The notes under the pieces were generated by a model, which had not been told where the DNA came from, did no database searches, and was given only the letters and a program-made list of their open reading frames with translations. Of a stretch of 64,000 bases of DNA, positions 54,335 through 62,945 are shown in pieces. How positions within the stretch are numbered: position 1 is the first letter of the stretch; each line of letters starts with the position of its first letter. The stretch lies in the NCBI GenBank assembly GCA_025361205.1, contig JANYAS010000119.1, positions 20,096-84,095 of the forward strand, written 5' to 3'. Position numbers and translations under genes: made by a program. Source of the stretch: Holophagaceae bacterium. GTDB lineage: Bacteria > Acidobacteriota > Holophagae > Holophagales > Holophagaceae.

Positions 54335-54877
54335 ATGCACTACACGGCGGACATCATCGCGCCGATTCTCCACGCACCCCTTGCCAATGTGCAGGCGCAT
54401 TGGCCCTTGGTCGTCGAGGCCCTGGCGGCCTTGAAGATTCTGGACCCGGCGGTGGAAGCAGCGGCCATCGCCACCATCGGATCGGAAAGCTACCTCTTCG
54501 CGCCGGAGAAGGAGGCAGGCAGCGAGGCCTACTTCCGTCGCATGTACGAGTTCGATCGGAGCTTGGGCAACGTCGAATCCGGGGACGGCGCGAGATATTG
54601 CGGCCGGGGTTTTATTCCGTTGGTCGGCCGTTCTGCCTATGCCCGGTTTGGCAAGCTGGTGGATGCGGATCTGGTGGAGCACCCCGACTTGGCCATGGAG
54701 CCTCCGGTGGCAGCCCGCATCCTGGCCTACGACCTCATGCTCAAGGGCGTGCCGAAGGCCGCCGCCGAAGGCGACTGGGTGAAGGTCCGGCGGCTGGTCC
54801 ACGGCGACCTGTCCGGGTGGAAACGATTCAACGGAATCCTGATCCCCCTGCTGAAATTGCTCCCCGAGAAGGTCTGA
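54335..54877 (+). CDS. GH19/chitinase-like endolysin-type enzyme
   Basis: This 180-aa protein starts at the ATG at 54335 (CGGAG upstream); the track start adds residues that read back into the opposing gene. ATIGSESYLFAPEKEAGSEA contains the Glu expected of GH19 catalysis, and YCGRGFIPLVGRSAYARFG matches the family's second conserved block. GH19 enzymes cut chitin or peptidoglycan. No signal peptide is present, as in phage endolysins, which suggests phage-derived or holin-dependent action. No other phage genes are nearby. Confidence 0.72.
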   Translation: MHYTADIIAPILHAPLANVQAHWPLVVEALAALKILDPAVEAAAIATIGSESYLFAPEKEAGSEAYFRRMYEFDRSLGNVESGDGARYCGRGFIPLVGRSAYARFGKLVDADLVEHPDLAMEPPVAARILAYDLMLKGVPKAAAEGDWVKVRRLVHGDLSGWKRFNGILIPLLKLLPEKV

Positions 54878-54883
54878 CCTGGG

Positions 54884-54969
54884 TGGTGCGCCCGGCCGGG
54901 TTCGAACCGGCACGCCCTTGCGGGCAGCGGATTTTAAGTCCGCAGCGTCTGCCATTCCGCCACGGGCGC
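54884..54969 (-). tRNA. tRNA-Leu (anticodon TAA)
   Basis: On the minus strand: acceptor GCGCCCG pairs with CGGGCGC; anticodon arm GGACTTAAAATCC with TAA; a variable arm of class II size (CTGCCCGCAAGGGCGT); T arm GGTTCGAACC; encoded ACCA 3' end at 54884-54887. The long variable arm and TAA identify leucine. It lies 6 bp past the GH19-like gene. Confidence 0.93.
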
Positions 54970-55016
54970 GTGGCTCCAGCCTAACGGCAGCCAGCCGGGC
55001 GTGATAGCTTCGACCT

Positions 55017-55346
55017 ATGGTTTCGCGTTCTGCCGCGCTACTGCTGGCGATCCTGTCGTCACCCCTGGCCGCCGAGGTCCGGGATCTGAAGGCCTTTTTC
55101 CAGGAGCGGTGCGCCATCTGTCATGGCCCCGACGGCTCGGGTCGGGGACCCAACGGTATCCGGTTGGGTGGGCGCAACCTGTTAGAGCCCCGGTGGCTGG
55201 CCAAGCAAGAGGAGGCGGACCTCGTGACCTCGATCCTCAAGGGTCGCGGCGCCATGCCCGGCTTCCGGCGGCAGATCGATGCCGCCGAGGCCCGCCAGCT
55301 GCTGGCCGATGTGACCCATGCACATGGGTCGAAGAAAAGGCCTTGA
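55017..55346 (+). CDS. Monohaem cytochrome c (1 of 2)
   Basis: This 109-aa protein has a signal peptide (AALLLAILSSPLAAE) and the haem-binding CAICH at residues ~32-36. MPGFRRQI supplies the distal methionine ligand (GRGAMPGF). The order FFQERCAICHGPDGSGRG then GGRNL, LVTSILKGRGAMPGF and LLADV is typical of small class I cytochromes c. It carries electrons in the periplasm. The next gene, 64 bp later, is a paralogue with the same core. Confidence 0.88.
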   Translation: MVSRSAALLLAILSSPLAAEVRDLKAFFQERCAICHGPDGSGRGPNGIRLGGRNLLEPRWLAKQEEADLVTSILKGRGAMPGFRRQIDAAEARQLLADVTHAHGSKKRP

Positions 55347-55410
55347 TTTCCCCCTTGCAAGACTGCGATCGGGGGCCATATTGGCTGTTTAAACGCTCAA
55401 CGAGGTGCCC

Positions 55411-55785
55411 ATGCGCTGGACGATCCTGCTCCCGGTCCTGCTCTTCCTGCCAGGCTTTTGGGCCCAGGCCCCCGCCAAAACCTTGAACGAGTTGAAGGCT
55501 TTCTATGCCACCAACTGTGTGAAGTGCCACGGACCCGATGGCTCAGCCCGCGGCGCGGATGGGAAGAAACTGGGCGGGCTCGACTTCACGGACGCCAAGG
55601 AGACGGCCAATGAGAACGACGCAGAGATGGTGAAGACCATCCGCAAGGGGCTTCTCTTTGGCATCAGGATGCCTTCGTTCAAGGACCAGCTCTCGGAGGC
55701 CGACGCCCTCATCCTGGTGCAGGGAATCGTCCGCAAGGCGGAGAAGGGCAAGGTCATCACGCCGGAGGAGGGGGTGCCCCGGTAG
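55411..55785 (+). CDS. Monohaem cytochrome c (2 of 2)
   Basis: This 124-aa protein starts at the ATG at 55411 (CGAGG 5 bp upstream). It has a signal peptide (LLPVLLFLPGFWAQAPA), haem motif CVKCHGPDGSARGADG, and distal Met in FGIRMPSFKDQLSE. It resembles its neighbour over the whole haem fold (LKAFxxxxC..CHGPDGS.RG..G), pointing to a tandem duplication, but has a longer central part (KETANENDAEMV). The two could act as successive carriers to an oxidase or reductase not encoded here. Confidence 0.88.
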   Translation: MRWTILLPVLLFLPGFWAQAPAKTLNELKAFYATNCVKCHGPDGSARGADGKKLGGLDFTDAKETANENDAEMVKTIRKGLLFGIRMPSFKDQLSEADALILVQGIVRKAEKGKVITPEEGVPR

Positions 55786-55794
55786 CATGGATGG

Positions 55795-58092
55795 ATGCAT
55801 GGCCACACCTCCGATCCGACTGAACACCCGCTGCTTCGCAACCTGAATGCACCCCAGCAGGAGGCCGTTCGCCATGCCCGGGGGCCCCTGCTGATCCTGG
55901 CCGGGGCGGGTTCCGGCAAGACCACAGTGATCACGCGCCGCATCGCGTGGCTCATCGAAGAGGAAGGTGCGCATCCGGGTTCGATCCTGGCCATGACCTT
56001 CACCAACAAGGCCGCCGAGGAGATGCGAGACCGGGTGCAGCGGCTCGTCTCGGTGCCCGCTGCGCAGATGTGGGTGAGCACCTTCCACAGCTTCTGCACC
56101 CGCATCCTCCGCCGGGAGGGGGACCGAACGCCCGTGGGCCGCGACTTCGTCATCTTCGACCCCTCGGATCAGAAGAGCCTTGTGAAGCAGGTGTTGGCGG
56201 AGCTCAAACTGCCCGAGAAGCAATTCCATCCCAAGAAGGTTCTGGAAGTCATCGGCGACTTCAAGAACCGCTGCCTGCTGCCGGAGGAGGCCCGGGAGGA
56301 GGGCCTGGATCCCTGGACCCGCAAGGTTCTGGACGCCTACGACCTCTACCAGAAGGGCCTGAAAAACCACCGCGCCTGCGACTTTGACGACCTGCTGCTC
56401 TGGACCGAACGGCTCTTCCGTGATCCCGTCCTGCAGGCGGCCTATGGCGAGCGGTTCAAGTACATCCTAGTGGACGAGTACCAGGACACCAACCGCGCCC
56501 AGTACCTCCTGGTGCAGCACCTCGCCCGGCGCCACCACAACCTGTGCGTGGTGGGTGATGAAGATCAGTCGATCTATGGCTGGCGGGGTGCCGACATCCG
56601 CAACATTCTCGATTTCCAGCAGGATTTCCCGGAAGCCGTCCGCATCGAGCTGCTGCAGAACTACCGCTCCACGAAGAAGATCCTGGACGCCGCCTCGGGC
56701 GTGATCGCCAACAATTCCCAGCGGGTGGAGGGCAAGGGCGCGCTGAAGACCGACCTGGGGGACGGCGAGGCCATCGTCTTCAAGCTCACGGATGAGGGGC
56801 GCCTGGAGGCCGAGTGGGTGGTGCAGCGCATCCAGGAACTGCGCCAGTTTGAACCGGAGTCCAAGGTGGCCGTCCTCTACCGCGCCAACTGGCAGTCCCG
56901 GCAGATGGAAGAGGCGCTGCGCGCCCAGAACCTGGCCTACCGCCTGGTGGGCGGCGTGAAGTTCTATGAGCGCCAGGAAGTGAAGGACCTTATTTCGTAC
57001 CTGCGGCTCATCTCAAATCCCTTCGACCTGGTGAGTTTTCGCCGCTGCGTGAACGCGCCCCTGCGCGGGGTGGGGCCCACCACGCTGGGGAAGATCGAGG
57101 GCGTCATCCCCGAGGGGGGAACGCCCCTCGCAGGGCTGAGGGTGCTGCTCAAATCCGGCGAGCTGAAGGGCCGCGCCCAGCGGGAACTGGCCCGGTTCCT
57201 CGACCTATTCTGCCGGGCCGAGGTCGAGCGCGAGGCCCTGGGCCTGGCGGGCCTGGTCAAGTGGGTGCTCCAGGAGAGCGGCTACCTCCAGAGCCTGGAG
57301 GACGAGGCCACGCTCGAGGCCGAAGGCCGAATCCGCAACCTGGAGGAATTCCTCAGCGCCGCCGCCGAATCCGAATCCCTGGGCCTGCGGCTGGCGGAAT
57401 TCCTGGACCGCATCACCCTCGCTTCCGACACGGACAATATTGAGGAGGCAGCCCACCTCAGCCTCATGACCATCCACTGCGCCAAAGGCCTGGAATTCCC
57501 CTACGTGTTCGTCATCGGCATGGAGGAGGATGTCTTCCCCAACCGCAACGCCCGGGAGACGCCGGATGGCCTGGAGGAAGAGCGCCGCCTCTTCTACGTG
57601 GCCATAACTCGGGCCCAGCGACGGCTCACCCTCAGTGCCGCGCGGCGGCGCCGCATCATGGGCACCGAAATGCTATCGATGCCCAGCCGCTTCCTGCGGG
57701 AGATCCCCGCCGAGGTGCTGACGGCCCCCATCCGCTGGGGCACCGAAATCTATCAGGCAGGCGAAGGGGTGCGGCCTGGCAGTTCCTTTACCCGCGGGGC
57801 GGGCGGCGCCTCCGTGGCCACGGAACTCCAGCGCATCCGCAGCTTCTTCGATCGAGTGAAGGAGGCGCCGTTGCCTTCGGGCGCGCCGGAAGGCGGCAGG
57901 TTGTCCGAACCTGCCGAAGCACAAGACCCGAGTGCCTTCCCGGTGGGCACCCGCGTGAAGAGCGCCCGCTTCGGCGCCGGTACCATCCTCGCTGGCTCGG
58001 GGCGCGGTGACGGCCTGACCTACACCGTCCGCTTCGACCAGGGCGGCGACAAGCGCATCATGGCCCGCTTCGGGGGGCTGGAGCGGGCGTGA
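55795..58092 (+). CDS. UvrD/PcrA-family superfamily 1 DNA helicase
   Basis: This 765-aa helicase has all motifs in order: Q-motif LNAPQQEAV, Walker A ILAGAGSGKTTVITRRI, Ia ILAMTFTNKAA, II ILVDEYQDTN, III CVVGDEDQSIYGWRGAD, IV LLQNYRS, V LMTIHCAKGLEFPYVFVIG and VI VAITRAQRRL. A C-terminal Tudor-like end follows (FGAGTILAGSGRGDG), as in PcrA, which contacts RNA polymerase. It unwinds DNA in repair and replication conflicts. Its 3' end overlaps the convergent SRPBCC gene by 35 bp. Confidence 0.94.
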   Translation: MHGHTSDPTEHPLLRNLNAPQQEAVRHARGPLLILAGAGSGKTTVITRRIAWLIEEEGAHPGSILAMTFTNKAAEEMRDRVQRLVSVPAAQMWVSTFHSFCTRILRREGDRTPVGRDFVIFDPSDQKSLVKQVLAELKLPEKQFHPKKVLEVIGDFKNRCLLPEEAREEGLDPWTRKVLDAYDLYQKGLKNHRACDFDDLLLWTERLFRDPVLQAAYGERFKYILVDEYQDTNRAQYLLVQHLARRHHNLCVVGDEDQSIYGWRGADIRNILDFQQDFPEAVRIELLQNYRSTKKILDAASGVIANNSQRVEGKGALKTDLGDGEAIVFKLTDEGRLEAEWVVQRIQELRQFEPESKVAVLYRANWQSRQMEEALRAQNLAYRLVGGVKFYERQEVKDLISYLRLISNPFDLVSFRRCVNAPLRGVGPTTLGKIEGVIPEGGTPLAGLRVLLKSGELKGRAQRELARFLDLFCRAEVEREALGLAGLVKWVLQESGYLQSLEDEATLEAEGRIRNLEEFLSAAAESESLGLRLAEFLDRITLASDTDNIEEAAHLSLMTIHCAKGLEFPYVFVIGMEEDVFPNRNARETPDGLEEERRLFYVAITRAQRRLTLSAARRRRIMGTEMLSMPSRFLREIPAEVLTAPIRWGTEIYQAGEGVRPGSSFTRGAGGASVATELQRIRSFFDRVKEAPLPSGAPEGGRLSEPAEAQDPSAFPVGTRVKSARFGAGTILAGSGRGDGLTYTVRFDQGGDKRIMARFGGLERA

Positions 58093-58540
58093 AGCGGCGG
58101 GCCAGTACCGCTCGGCGATACTCGAAGATTCGGGCAATGTCCCTCCGCACCCATAGCGCCGTGACGATGCGGCCAAGGATCCCCCAGCCCACGCGGTAGC
58201 GCACCTGATCCGTCATGCGGGTGCCGCCATCGGGCAGATCCTCGAAGCGGTGGGTGTGGTGCCATAGGGCGTAGGGGCCTGCGATTTGGCGGTCGACGAA
58301 GCGCTCGCCGGGGATGAAGGTTTCGATGAGCGTTCGCCACCGGATGGGCAGGCCCCGAACCTGGACGCGGTAGTCGAACAGGGCGCCCTCCCCGCTGGGC
58401 AGGGGGCGGGGCGTGAGCATCTCGAAACTCAGCCAGGAGGGCGTGAGGGCCTCGAGATTCGCCGGATCCGCGAAGAAGAGAAAGACGTCGCCGCGCGGCG
58501 CAGGAAGGTCCTGTACCGAGATGAAAAGATCCTCCTTCAC
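58058..58540 (-). CDS. SRPBCC-superfamily (cyclase/dehydrase-like) protein
   Basis: This 160-aa protein has a GTG start embedded in the previous gene's stop (GTGA). START/Bet v1 pattern: strand FISVQDLPAPRGDVFLFFAD followed by PANLEALTPSWLSFEML, PIRWRTLIETFIPGERFVDR and YALWHHTHRFEDLPDGGTRM. Such folds bind hydrophobic small molecules. It pairs with the SDR-type epimerase gene as often seen for this family with TIGR01777 proteins. Its end overlaps the helicase gene on the other strand. Confidence 0.82.
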   Translation of the reverse strand: MKEDLFISVQDLPAPRGDVFLFFADPANLEALTPSWLSFEMLTPRPLPSGEGALFDYRVQVRGLPIRWRTLIETFIPGERFVDRQIAGPYALWHHTHRFEDLPDGGTRMTDQVRYRVGWGILGRIVTALWVRRDIARIFEYRRAVLARRFTPAPAPRSGP

Positions 58541-59454
58541 AGCAGATCCTCCAGGGCCGCTTCGGCGGTCGGAAAACGGAATTGGAAGCCCAGCACCTGG
58601 GTCCGAGCAGGGATCACGAAGGCACCCTGAAGAAGCAGGGCCTCGGCCATCTCGCCCAGCAGCAGTTTGGTGAGTGTGGTGGTGAGAAATCCCGGCACGG
58701 GGAGCAGGGGCCGCCGGAGGCGCTTGGCAACGAGGCGCATGAAGACCTCATGACTGAGGGGCTCTGGCGCCGTCCCGTTGAAGGGGCCCACCCAGGCGGG
58801 GTTGCGGGCGGCCTCGATGAACATGGTTACCAGATCGTCGAGGTGGATCCAGCTGAGGCCCTGGGCTCCGGTGCCCAGCTTGCAGCCCCCATAGAAGCGC
58901 ACGGGCAGCGCCATCTTTGGCAGGGCACCGCCTTCTCTCGCCAACACCACGCCAATGCGAACCACGGCGACCCGTACACCGAGGGCCGAAGCGGCGTCGG
59001 CCTCCGCTTCCCAGGCCCGGCAGACATCGGCGAGAAAACCGGATCCAGGCTCCGAGGACTCGGCCACGGGCGACGCGCCCTTGGGGATGTAGTAGCCGAT
59101 GGCGGAGGCATTGACAAGGGCCGCAGGAGGCTTCCTGCAGGCCTGCATGGCCGCCACGATGCGCCGGGTGGCGTGGATGCGGCTGTCCCGGATGGCTGCC
59201 TTGCGGGAGGCCGTCCAGCGCCCCTCAGCGATGCCTTCGCCGGCCAGGTTGATGACCGCATCGGCGCCCTCGAGCAGGGTCGGCAGGTCTTCCCAGTTCT
59301 GCGCCGTGGCCCCTGCGGGCAGGTTCAGGCGGCCGGGGTTGCGGGTCAACACCGTCACCTGGGTACCCCCATCGAGGAGGGCCTGCACCAGGGGTCGGCC
59401 CACCAGCCCGGTGCCACCGGCCACCACTACTCGTTTCAGGTCTCCTTCAACCAT
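58537..59454 (-). CDS. TIGR01777-family SDR epimerase
   Basis: This 305-aa protein has the Rossmann motif RVVVAGGTGLVGRPL at the N-terminus, NLAGEGIAEGRWTASRKAAI (characteristic of TIGR01777, with the GRW-T signature) and LVNASAIGYYIPKG with the catalytic Tyr. The C-terminal DUF1731 domain ends VLGFQFRFPTAEAAL. These atypical SDR enzymes are NAD(P)-dependent with unknown substrates. Translation is coupled to the SRPBCC gene that follows by a four-base overlap, suggesting that one binds and the other modifies the same ligand; that link is an inference. Confidence 0.88.
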   Translation of the reverse strand: MVEGDLKRVVVAGGTGLVGRPLVQALLDGGTQVTVLTRNPGRLNLPAGATAQNWEDLPTLLEGADAVINLAGEGIAEGRWTASRKAAIRDSRIHATRRIVAAMQACRKPPAALVNASAIGYYIPKGASPVAESSEPGSGFLADVCRAWEAEADAASALGVRVAVVRIGVVLAREGGALPKMALPVRFYGGCKLGTGAQGLSWIHLDDLVTMFIEAARNPAWVGPFNGTAPEPLSHEVFMRLVAKRLRRPLLPVPGFLTTTLTKLLLGEMAEALLLQGAFVIPARTQVLGFQFRFPTAEAALEDLL

Positions 59455-59514
59455 GGCGCCCCCTGTCCAAAATACGGTTCATCCAGAGATTTCGGGCATG
59501 GAAAGCAAAAGGAA

Positions 59515-59581
59515 TTTCCGGTGAGGAACGGTGATGAACGGTGAAAATGAGGGTGCGCTTTCTCGCCATTTCTCACCGGTA
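59515..59581. repeat. Palindromic short-period repeat, family G
   Basis: TTCCGGTGAGGAACGGTGATGAACGGTGAAAATGA opens it with GGTGA units about 9-12 bp apart, and TCTCGCCATTTCTCACCGG closes it. It lies between divergent genes, where a promoter would be expected. Confidence 0.72.
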
Positions 59582-59682
59582 GATCTTTACAGAGTCTTGG
59601 TCTCGTTTTTGTCCTGTCCAGGTTCGGGCGCTATCCTAATCCCAGGCTTTGAGTCCCGTGGACTCCTTCCGCCGAGGCGACC

Positions 59683-61326
59683 ATGCGCTACCTGCTCTCC
59701 AATCTGCCGCTGGATCTGGGCGAGGAGGCGCTGGACTTGGCAATGCCCTTGGCCCACGCCCTGGGGGGCATGCCGGCGGACTACCAGGCCGTGACCTTGG
59801 AGCGCCGCAGCCTCGACGCCCGGCACAAAGGCTCGATCCGCTTCCTGGTGGCCATCAGCTTCGCGTCGGAGCGCGCGCTCACGCTGGGCCCGCTGCCCGG
59901 CGGCCTGAAGCTGGACGCGGCGCTAGAGGCCCCGCCCTACGTGGTGACTGTGCCCCCGCGCCGCCCCCGGGTGGTGGTGGTCGGCAGCGGCCCCGCGGGC
60001 ACCTTCTGCGCCCTGCGCCTGCTGGACTACGGCATCGAGCCCGTCGTGCTGGAACGCGGCCCGGCCATGGGCGAGCGGGTGAAGGCCATCTCGGGGCTGT
60101 GGAAGGACGGGGTGTTGGATCCCGAGGCCAATGCCCAATTCGGGGAGGGAGGGGCCGGCACTTTCAGCGACGGCAAGCTCACCACCCGCATCGGCCATCC
60201 CGCCACCCGCTACGTGCTGGAGACCTTCGTGCGCTTCGGCGCGAATCCACGGATCCTCTACCTAGCCAAGCCCCATGTGGGCACGGATGTCATCCGCCGC
60301 TGCGCGGTCCTCATCCGCAAGGAGGCCCAGGCACGCGGCGCGCAGTACCGCTTCCGGGCCCGGCTCGCGGAGGTGCGCTTCGATGCCCAGGGCCGGGTCC
60401 GCGCTGCGGTGCTTGAGGGTGGCGAGGAGCTCCCCTGCGAGGCCTTGGTGCTGGCGCCCGGTCACAGCGCCCGGGACACCTTCGAGATGCTCCACGGCCA
60501 CGGCGTGGCCATCCGCCAGAAGCCCTTCGCCATGGGCGTTCGGGTGGAACATCCCCAGGAACTCATTGATCGCTCCCAATACGGTCCCGGCGCGGGCCAT
60601 CCCTCGCTGCCCGCGGCCGACTATAAGCTGGTCTGCAACTTCGGCCTGAACCGGGCCGCCTACAGCTTCTGCATGTGCCCCGGGGGCGAGGTCATCCAAT
60701 GCAGCAGCGAGCCGGGCGGCGTGGTGGTGAACGGCATGAGCAATGAGAAGCGCGACTCGGGGTTCGCCAACTCAGGCCTGGTGGCCAAGGTGAACACGGC
60801 GGATTTCGGCAGCGACCACCTGCTGGGGGGCATGTACTTCCAGCGCAAGTGGGAACAGGCGGCCTTCCGCGCCGCGGGGGAGACCTATGGCGCCCCAGCC
60901 ATGGCCGTGCAGGATTTCCTCAAGGGCCGCGCCACGGGCCACCTGCCGCGCACCAGCTTCCGTCCCTTCGCCGTGGCGGCGGATCTACAGACTTGCCTGC
61001 CCGACTTCGTGCGGGAACAGCTGGCCGGGGCCTTGCCCACCTTCGACAAGAAGATCCACGGCTTCGCCAGCCGGGAGGCCATCCTCCTGGCCATCGAAAG
61101 CCGCACCAGTAGCCCGATTCAGCTGCTCCGCGGCGAGGATGGACAGTCCGTGTCTCATCCAGGTCTCTACCCCTGTGGCGAGGGCGCGGGCTTCGCGGGC
61201 GGCATCACCTCGGCTGCCGTGGATGGCATCCGCGTGGCCGAGTGGATCGCCCAGAGGGCCGGTGCGCCCGTATTTCAGGCCTTCGAAAAGCAGGTGCGGG
61301 CAGGGGATCTGGCGAACGAATACTGA
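59683..61326 (+). CDS. FAD-dependent dehydrogenase, COG2509-like
   Basis: This 547-aa protein has an N-terminal ~90-residue domain (RYLLSNLPLDLGEEALDLAM) that is typical of COG2509 proteins, then the FAD motif RVVVVGSGPAGTFCALRLL. Inner motifs include NAQFGEGGAGTFSDGKLTTR, FAMGVRVEHPQELID, FCMCPGGEVI, and a C-terminal YPCGEGAGFAGGITSAAVDG that closes the FAD site. Members are conserved but uncharacterised flavoproteins. It is cytoplasmic and stands alone. Confidence 0.87.
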   Translation: MRYLLSNLPLDLGEEALDLAMPLAHALGGMPADYQAVTLERRSLDARHKGSIRFLVAISFASERALTLGPLPGGLKLDAALEAPPYVVTVPPRRPRVVVVGSGPAGTFCALRLLDYGIEPVVLERGPAMGERVKAISGLWKDGVLDPEANAQFGEGGAGTFSDGKLTTRIGHPATRYVLETFVRFGANPRILYLAKPHVGTDVIRRCAVLIRKEAQARGAQYRFRARLAEVRFDAQGRVRAAVLEGGEELPCEALVLAPGHSARDTFEMLHGHGVAIRQKPFAMGVRVEHPQELIDRSQYGPGAGHPSLPAADYKLVCNFGLNRAAYSFCMCPGGEVIQCSSEPGGVVVNGMSNEKRDSGFANSGLVAKVNTADFGSDHLLGGMYFQRKWEQAAFRAAGETYGAPAMAVQDFLKGRATGHLPRTSFRPFAVAADLQTCLPDFVREQLAGALPTFDKKIHGFASREAILLAIESRTSSPIQLLRGEDGQSVSHPGLYPCGEGAGFAGGITSAAVDGIRVAEWIAQRAGAPVFQAFEKQVRAGDLANEY

Positions 61327-61334
61327 GCCTTCGG

Positions 61335-62945
61335 TCAGCGCTTCGGCGGCGGGGGCTGGCTCCGGTCTTGCTGAAGGGTGACGCCGGCCTTCTCCAGGCT
61401 TTCCTCGGTGCCCCGCTGGAGGTTCTTCACCTGGTCCGGGCTCTCCACCAGGGTCGGCGTGAGGAAGATCGCGAGCTCTGTGTGTAATTTCGTCTTTTCC
61501 CGCTTGGTGAAGAAGCTCCCGATGAAGGGGATGTTCTTGAGCCAGGGCACGCCCCGGTCATCGTCCCCTTCCTTCGTCTTGATGATGCCGGCGAGGACCA
61601 GGGTTTCGCCGGTCCGCACCCGCACCACGGTGTCGAGGTCACGGCGATCCACCACGGGCAGGTTGGCGGAGGCGCCGCCCCCGGAGCTGGTGACATTGAG
61701 GGAGCGCACCGTCACCACTTCCGAGACGCTGGGATTCACGGCCAGGGTGATGAAGCCGTCGTCGCCGATCTGGGGCAGGATGTCCAGCACGATGCCCACG
61801 GGTACAACCAGGGGCGTGATATTGGTGGTGATGATGGCGCCCCCCAGGCCGCCGCTGGGGGTGGCCTGGCTGGTCTGCAGGAAGTAGGCCTCTTCCCGCA
61901 CGACTCGGAGGATGGCTTTCTGGTTGTTCAGGGTGGAGATGCGGGGCGAGCTGAGCACCTGGAGTTTGTTGTCCCGGGCCAGGGCCGAGAGCACGGTGTT
62001 GACCCGCATGTTGTCCACCACGAGCTGGAACACCCCGTTATCGCTGGTGACGTTCTGATTGAGCGTCTGGCCGCCCAGAAACGAAAGCCCGGCCGTGGTG
62101 CCCGAGGCCCCCAGGCCCGCGGCCGTGCCACTGAGGGCGAAGGCCCGATTCCAGTCCACGCCGATCTGGCTGTCCTTGCCCAGGGTCACTTCGACGATGC
62201 GCGCCTCCAGGATCACCTGTCGGCGGTACCGGCGGCCCATCTCGTGGAGGAAGGCCTCCACGCGGCGGTGAGTGTAGGGGTCCGCCGACACCGCCACCAG
62301 GCCCGCGTGGGGCTGGATGAGGAGGGTCTTGCCGTCCCGAGAGAAGGCGCGGCTGGCAGGGCCCGTGGGAGTGCCCGCGCCCGCGCCGGCTTCCCCGGTT
62401 CCCATGGGTTCCCCGAACACCAGGGCCGTGAGCCCCCCCTGGATTTCGGCCCAGGGATCGCTGGCGTTGCCCGAGGCCAGGGAGGACGTATAGGCGCTGC
62501 TGTGGCCGCCTTCGGAGGAACCACCACCCGAACTGCCGGTCTGGATGGTCTGGCCCGAGGCGTTGACCTTGAATTCCTTCGTGCCGACGCGGCGCTGGGC
62601 CAGGAAATCCACCGGGTAGAACCGCATGCCTCCGTCACTGCGGGCGATGCGCAGGGTGCGCCCGTGGCGGGTGGCGCTGAGGCCATGGATGGGCAGGATC
62701 TCGTCCAACAGTTCCTCCAGGGTGACGCCGTGCAGATCCAGGCCCTGCACCCGGGTTTCGAGGCCGGGATCAAAGGTGATGTTCAGATCGGTGCCTTCCG
62801 CCGCGGCCCGGATGATGTCCCGCAGGTCGGCATCGCGCACCGACAGGGTGATGCGCCGAGGCGGCGACTCCTGCGAGGCCACGGGGATCCCCGTGGAAAG
62901 CAAGGTGGCAGCAAGGGTCAGGGAGGCGAGGGCAGCGGGTCTCAA
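61335..62945 (-). CDS. pilQ: Type IV pilus secretin PilQ-like
   Basis: This 536-aa protein uses a TTG start with AAGGAG 6 bp upstream; the 721-aa track ORF runs back through pilP. A signal peptide (ALASLTLAATLLSTGIPVAS) precedes an STN domain (ITLSVRDADLRDIIRAAAEG, GLDLHGVTLEELLDEIL), a low-complexity Ser/Gly linker, and the C-terminal secretin domain (QVILEARIVEVTLG, NTVLSALARDNKLQVLSSPR, LDILPQIGDDGFITLAVNPS). It forms the outer-membrane pore for the pilus. It is shorter than proteobacterial PilQ because the AMIN domains are absent. Confidence 0.9.
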   Translation of the reverse strand: MRPAALASLTLAATLLSTGIPVASQESPPRRITLSVRDADLRDIIRAAAEGTDLNITFDPGLETRVQGLDLHGVTLEELLDEILPIHGLSATRHGRTLRIARSDGGMRFYPVDFLAQRRVGTKEFKVNASGQTIQTGSSGGGSSEGGHSSAYTSSLASGNASDPWAEIQGGLTALVFGEPMGTGEAGAGAGTPTGPASRAFSRDGKTLLIQPHAGLVAVSADPYTHRRVEAFLHEMGRRYRRQVILEARIVEVTLGKDSQIGVDWNRAFALSGTAAGLGASGTTAGLSFLGGQTLNQNVTSDNGVFQLVVDNMRVNTVLSALARDNKLQVLSSPRISTLNNQKAILRVVREEAYFLQTSQATPSGGLGGAIITTNITPLVVPVGIVLDILPQIGDDGFITLAVNPSVSEVVTVRSLNVTSSGGGASANLPVVDRRDLDTVVRVRTGETLVLAGIIKTKEGDDDRGVPWLKNIPFIGSFFTKREKTKLHTELAIFLTPTLVESPDQVKNLQRGTEESLEKAGVTLQQDRSQPPPPKR

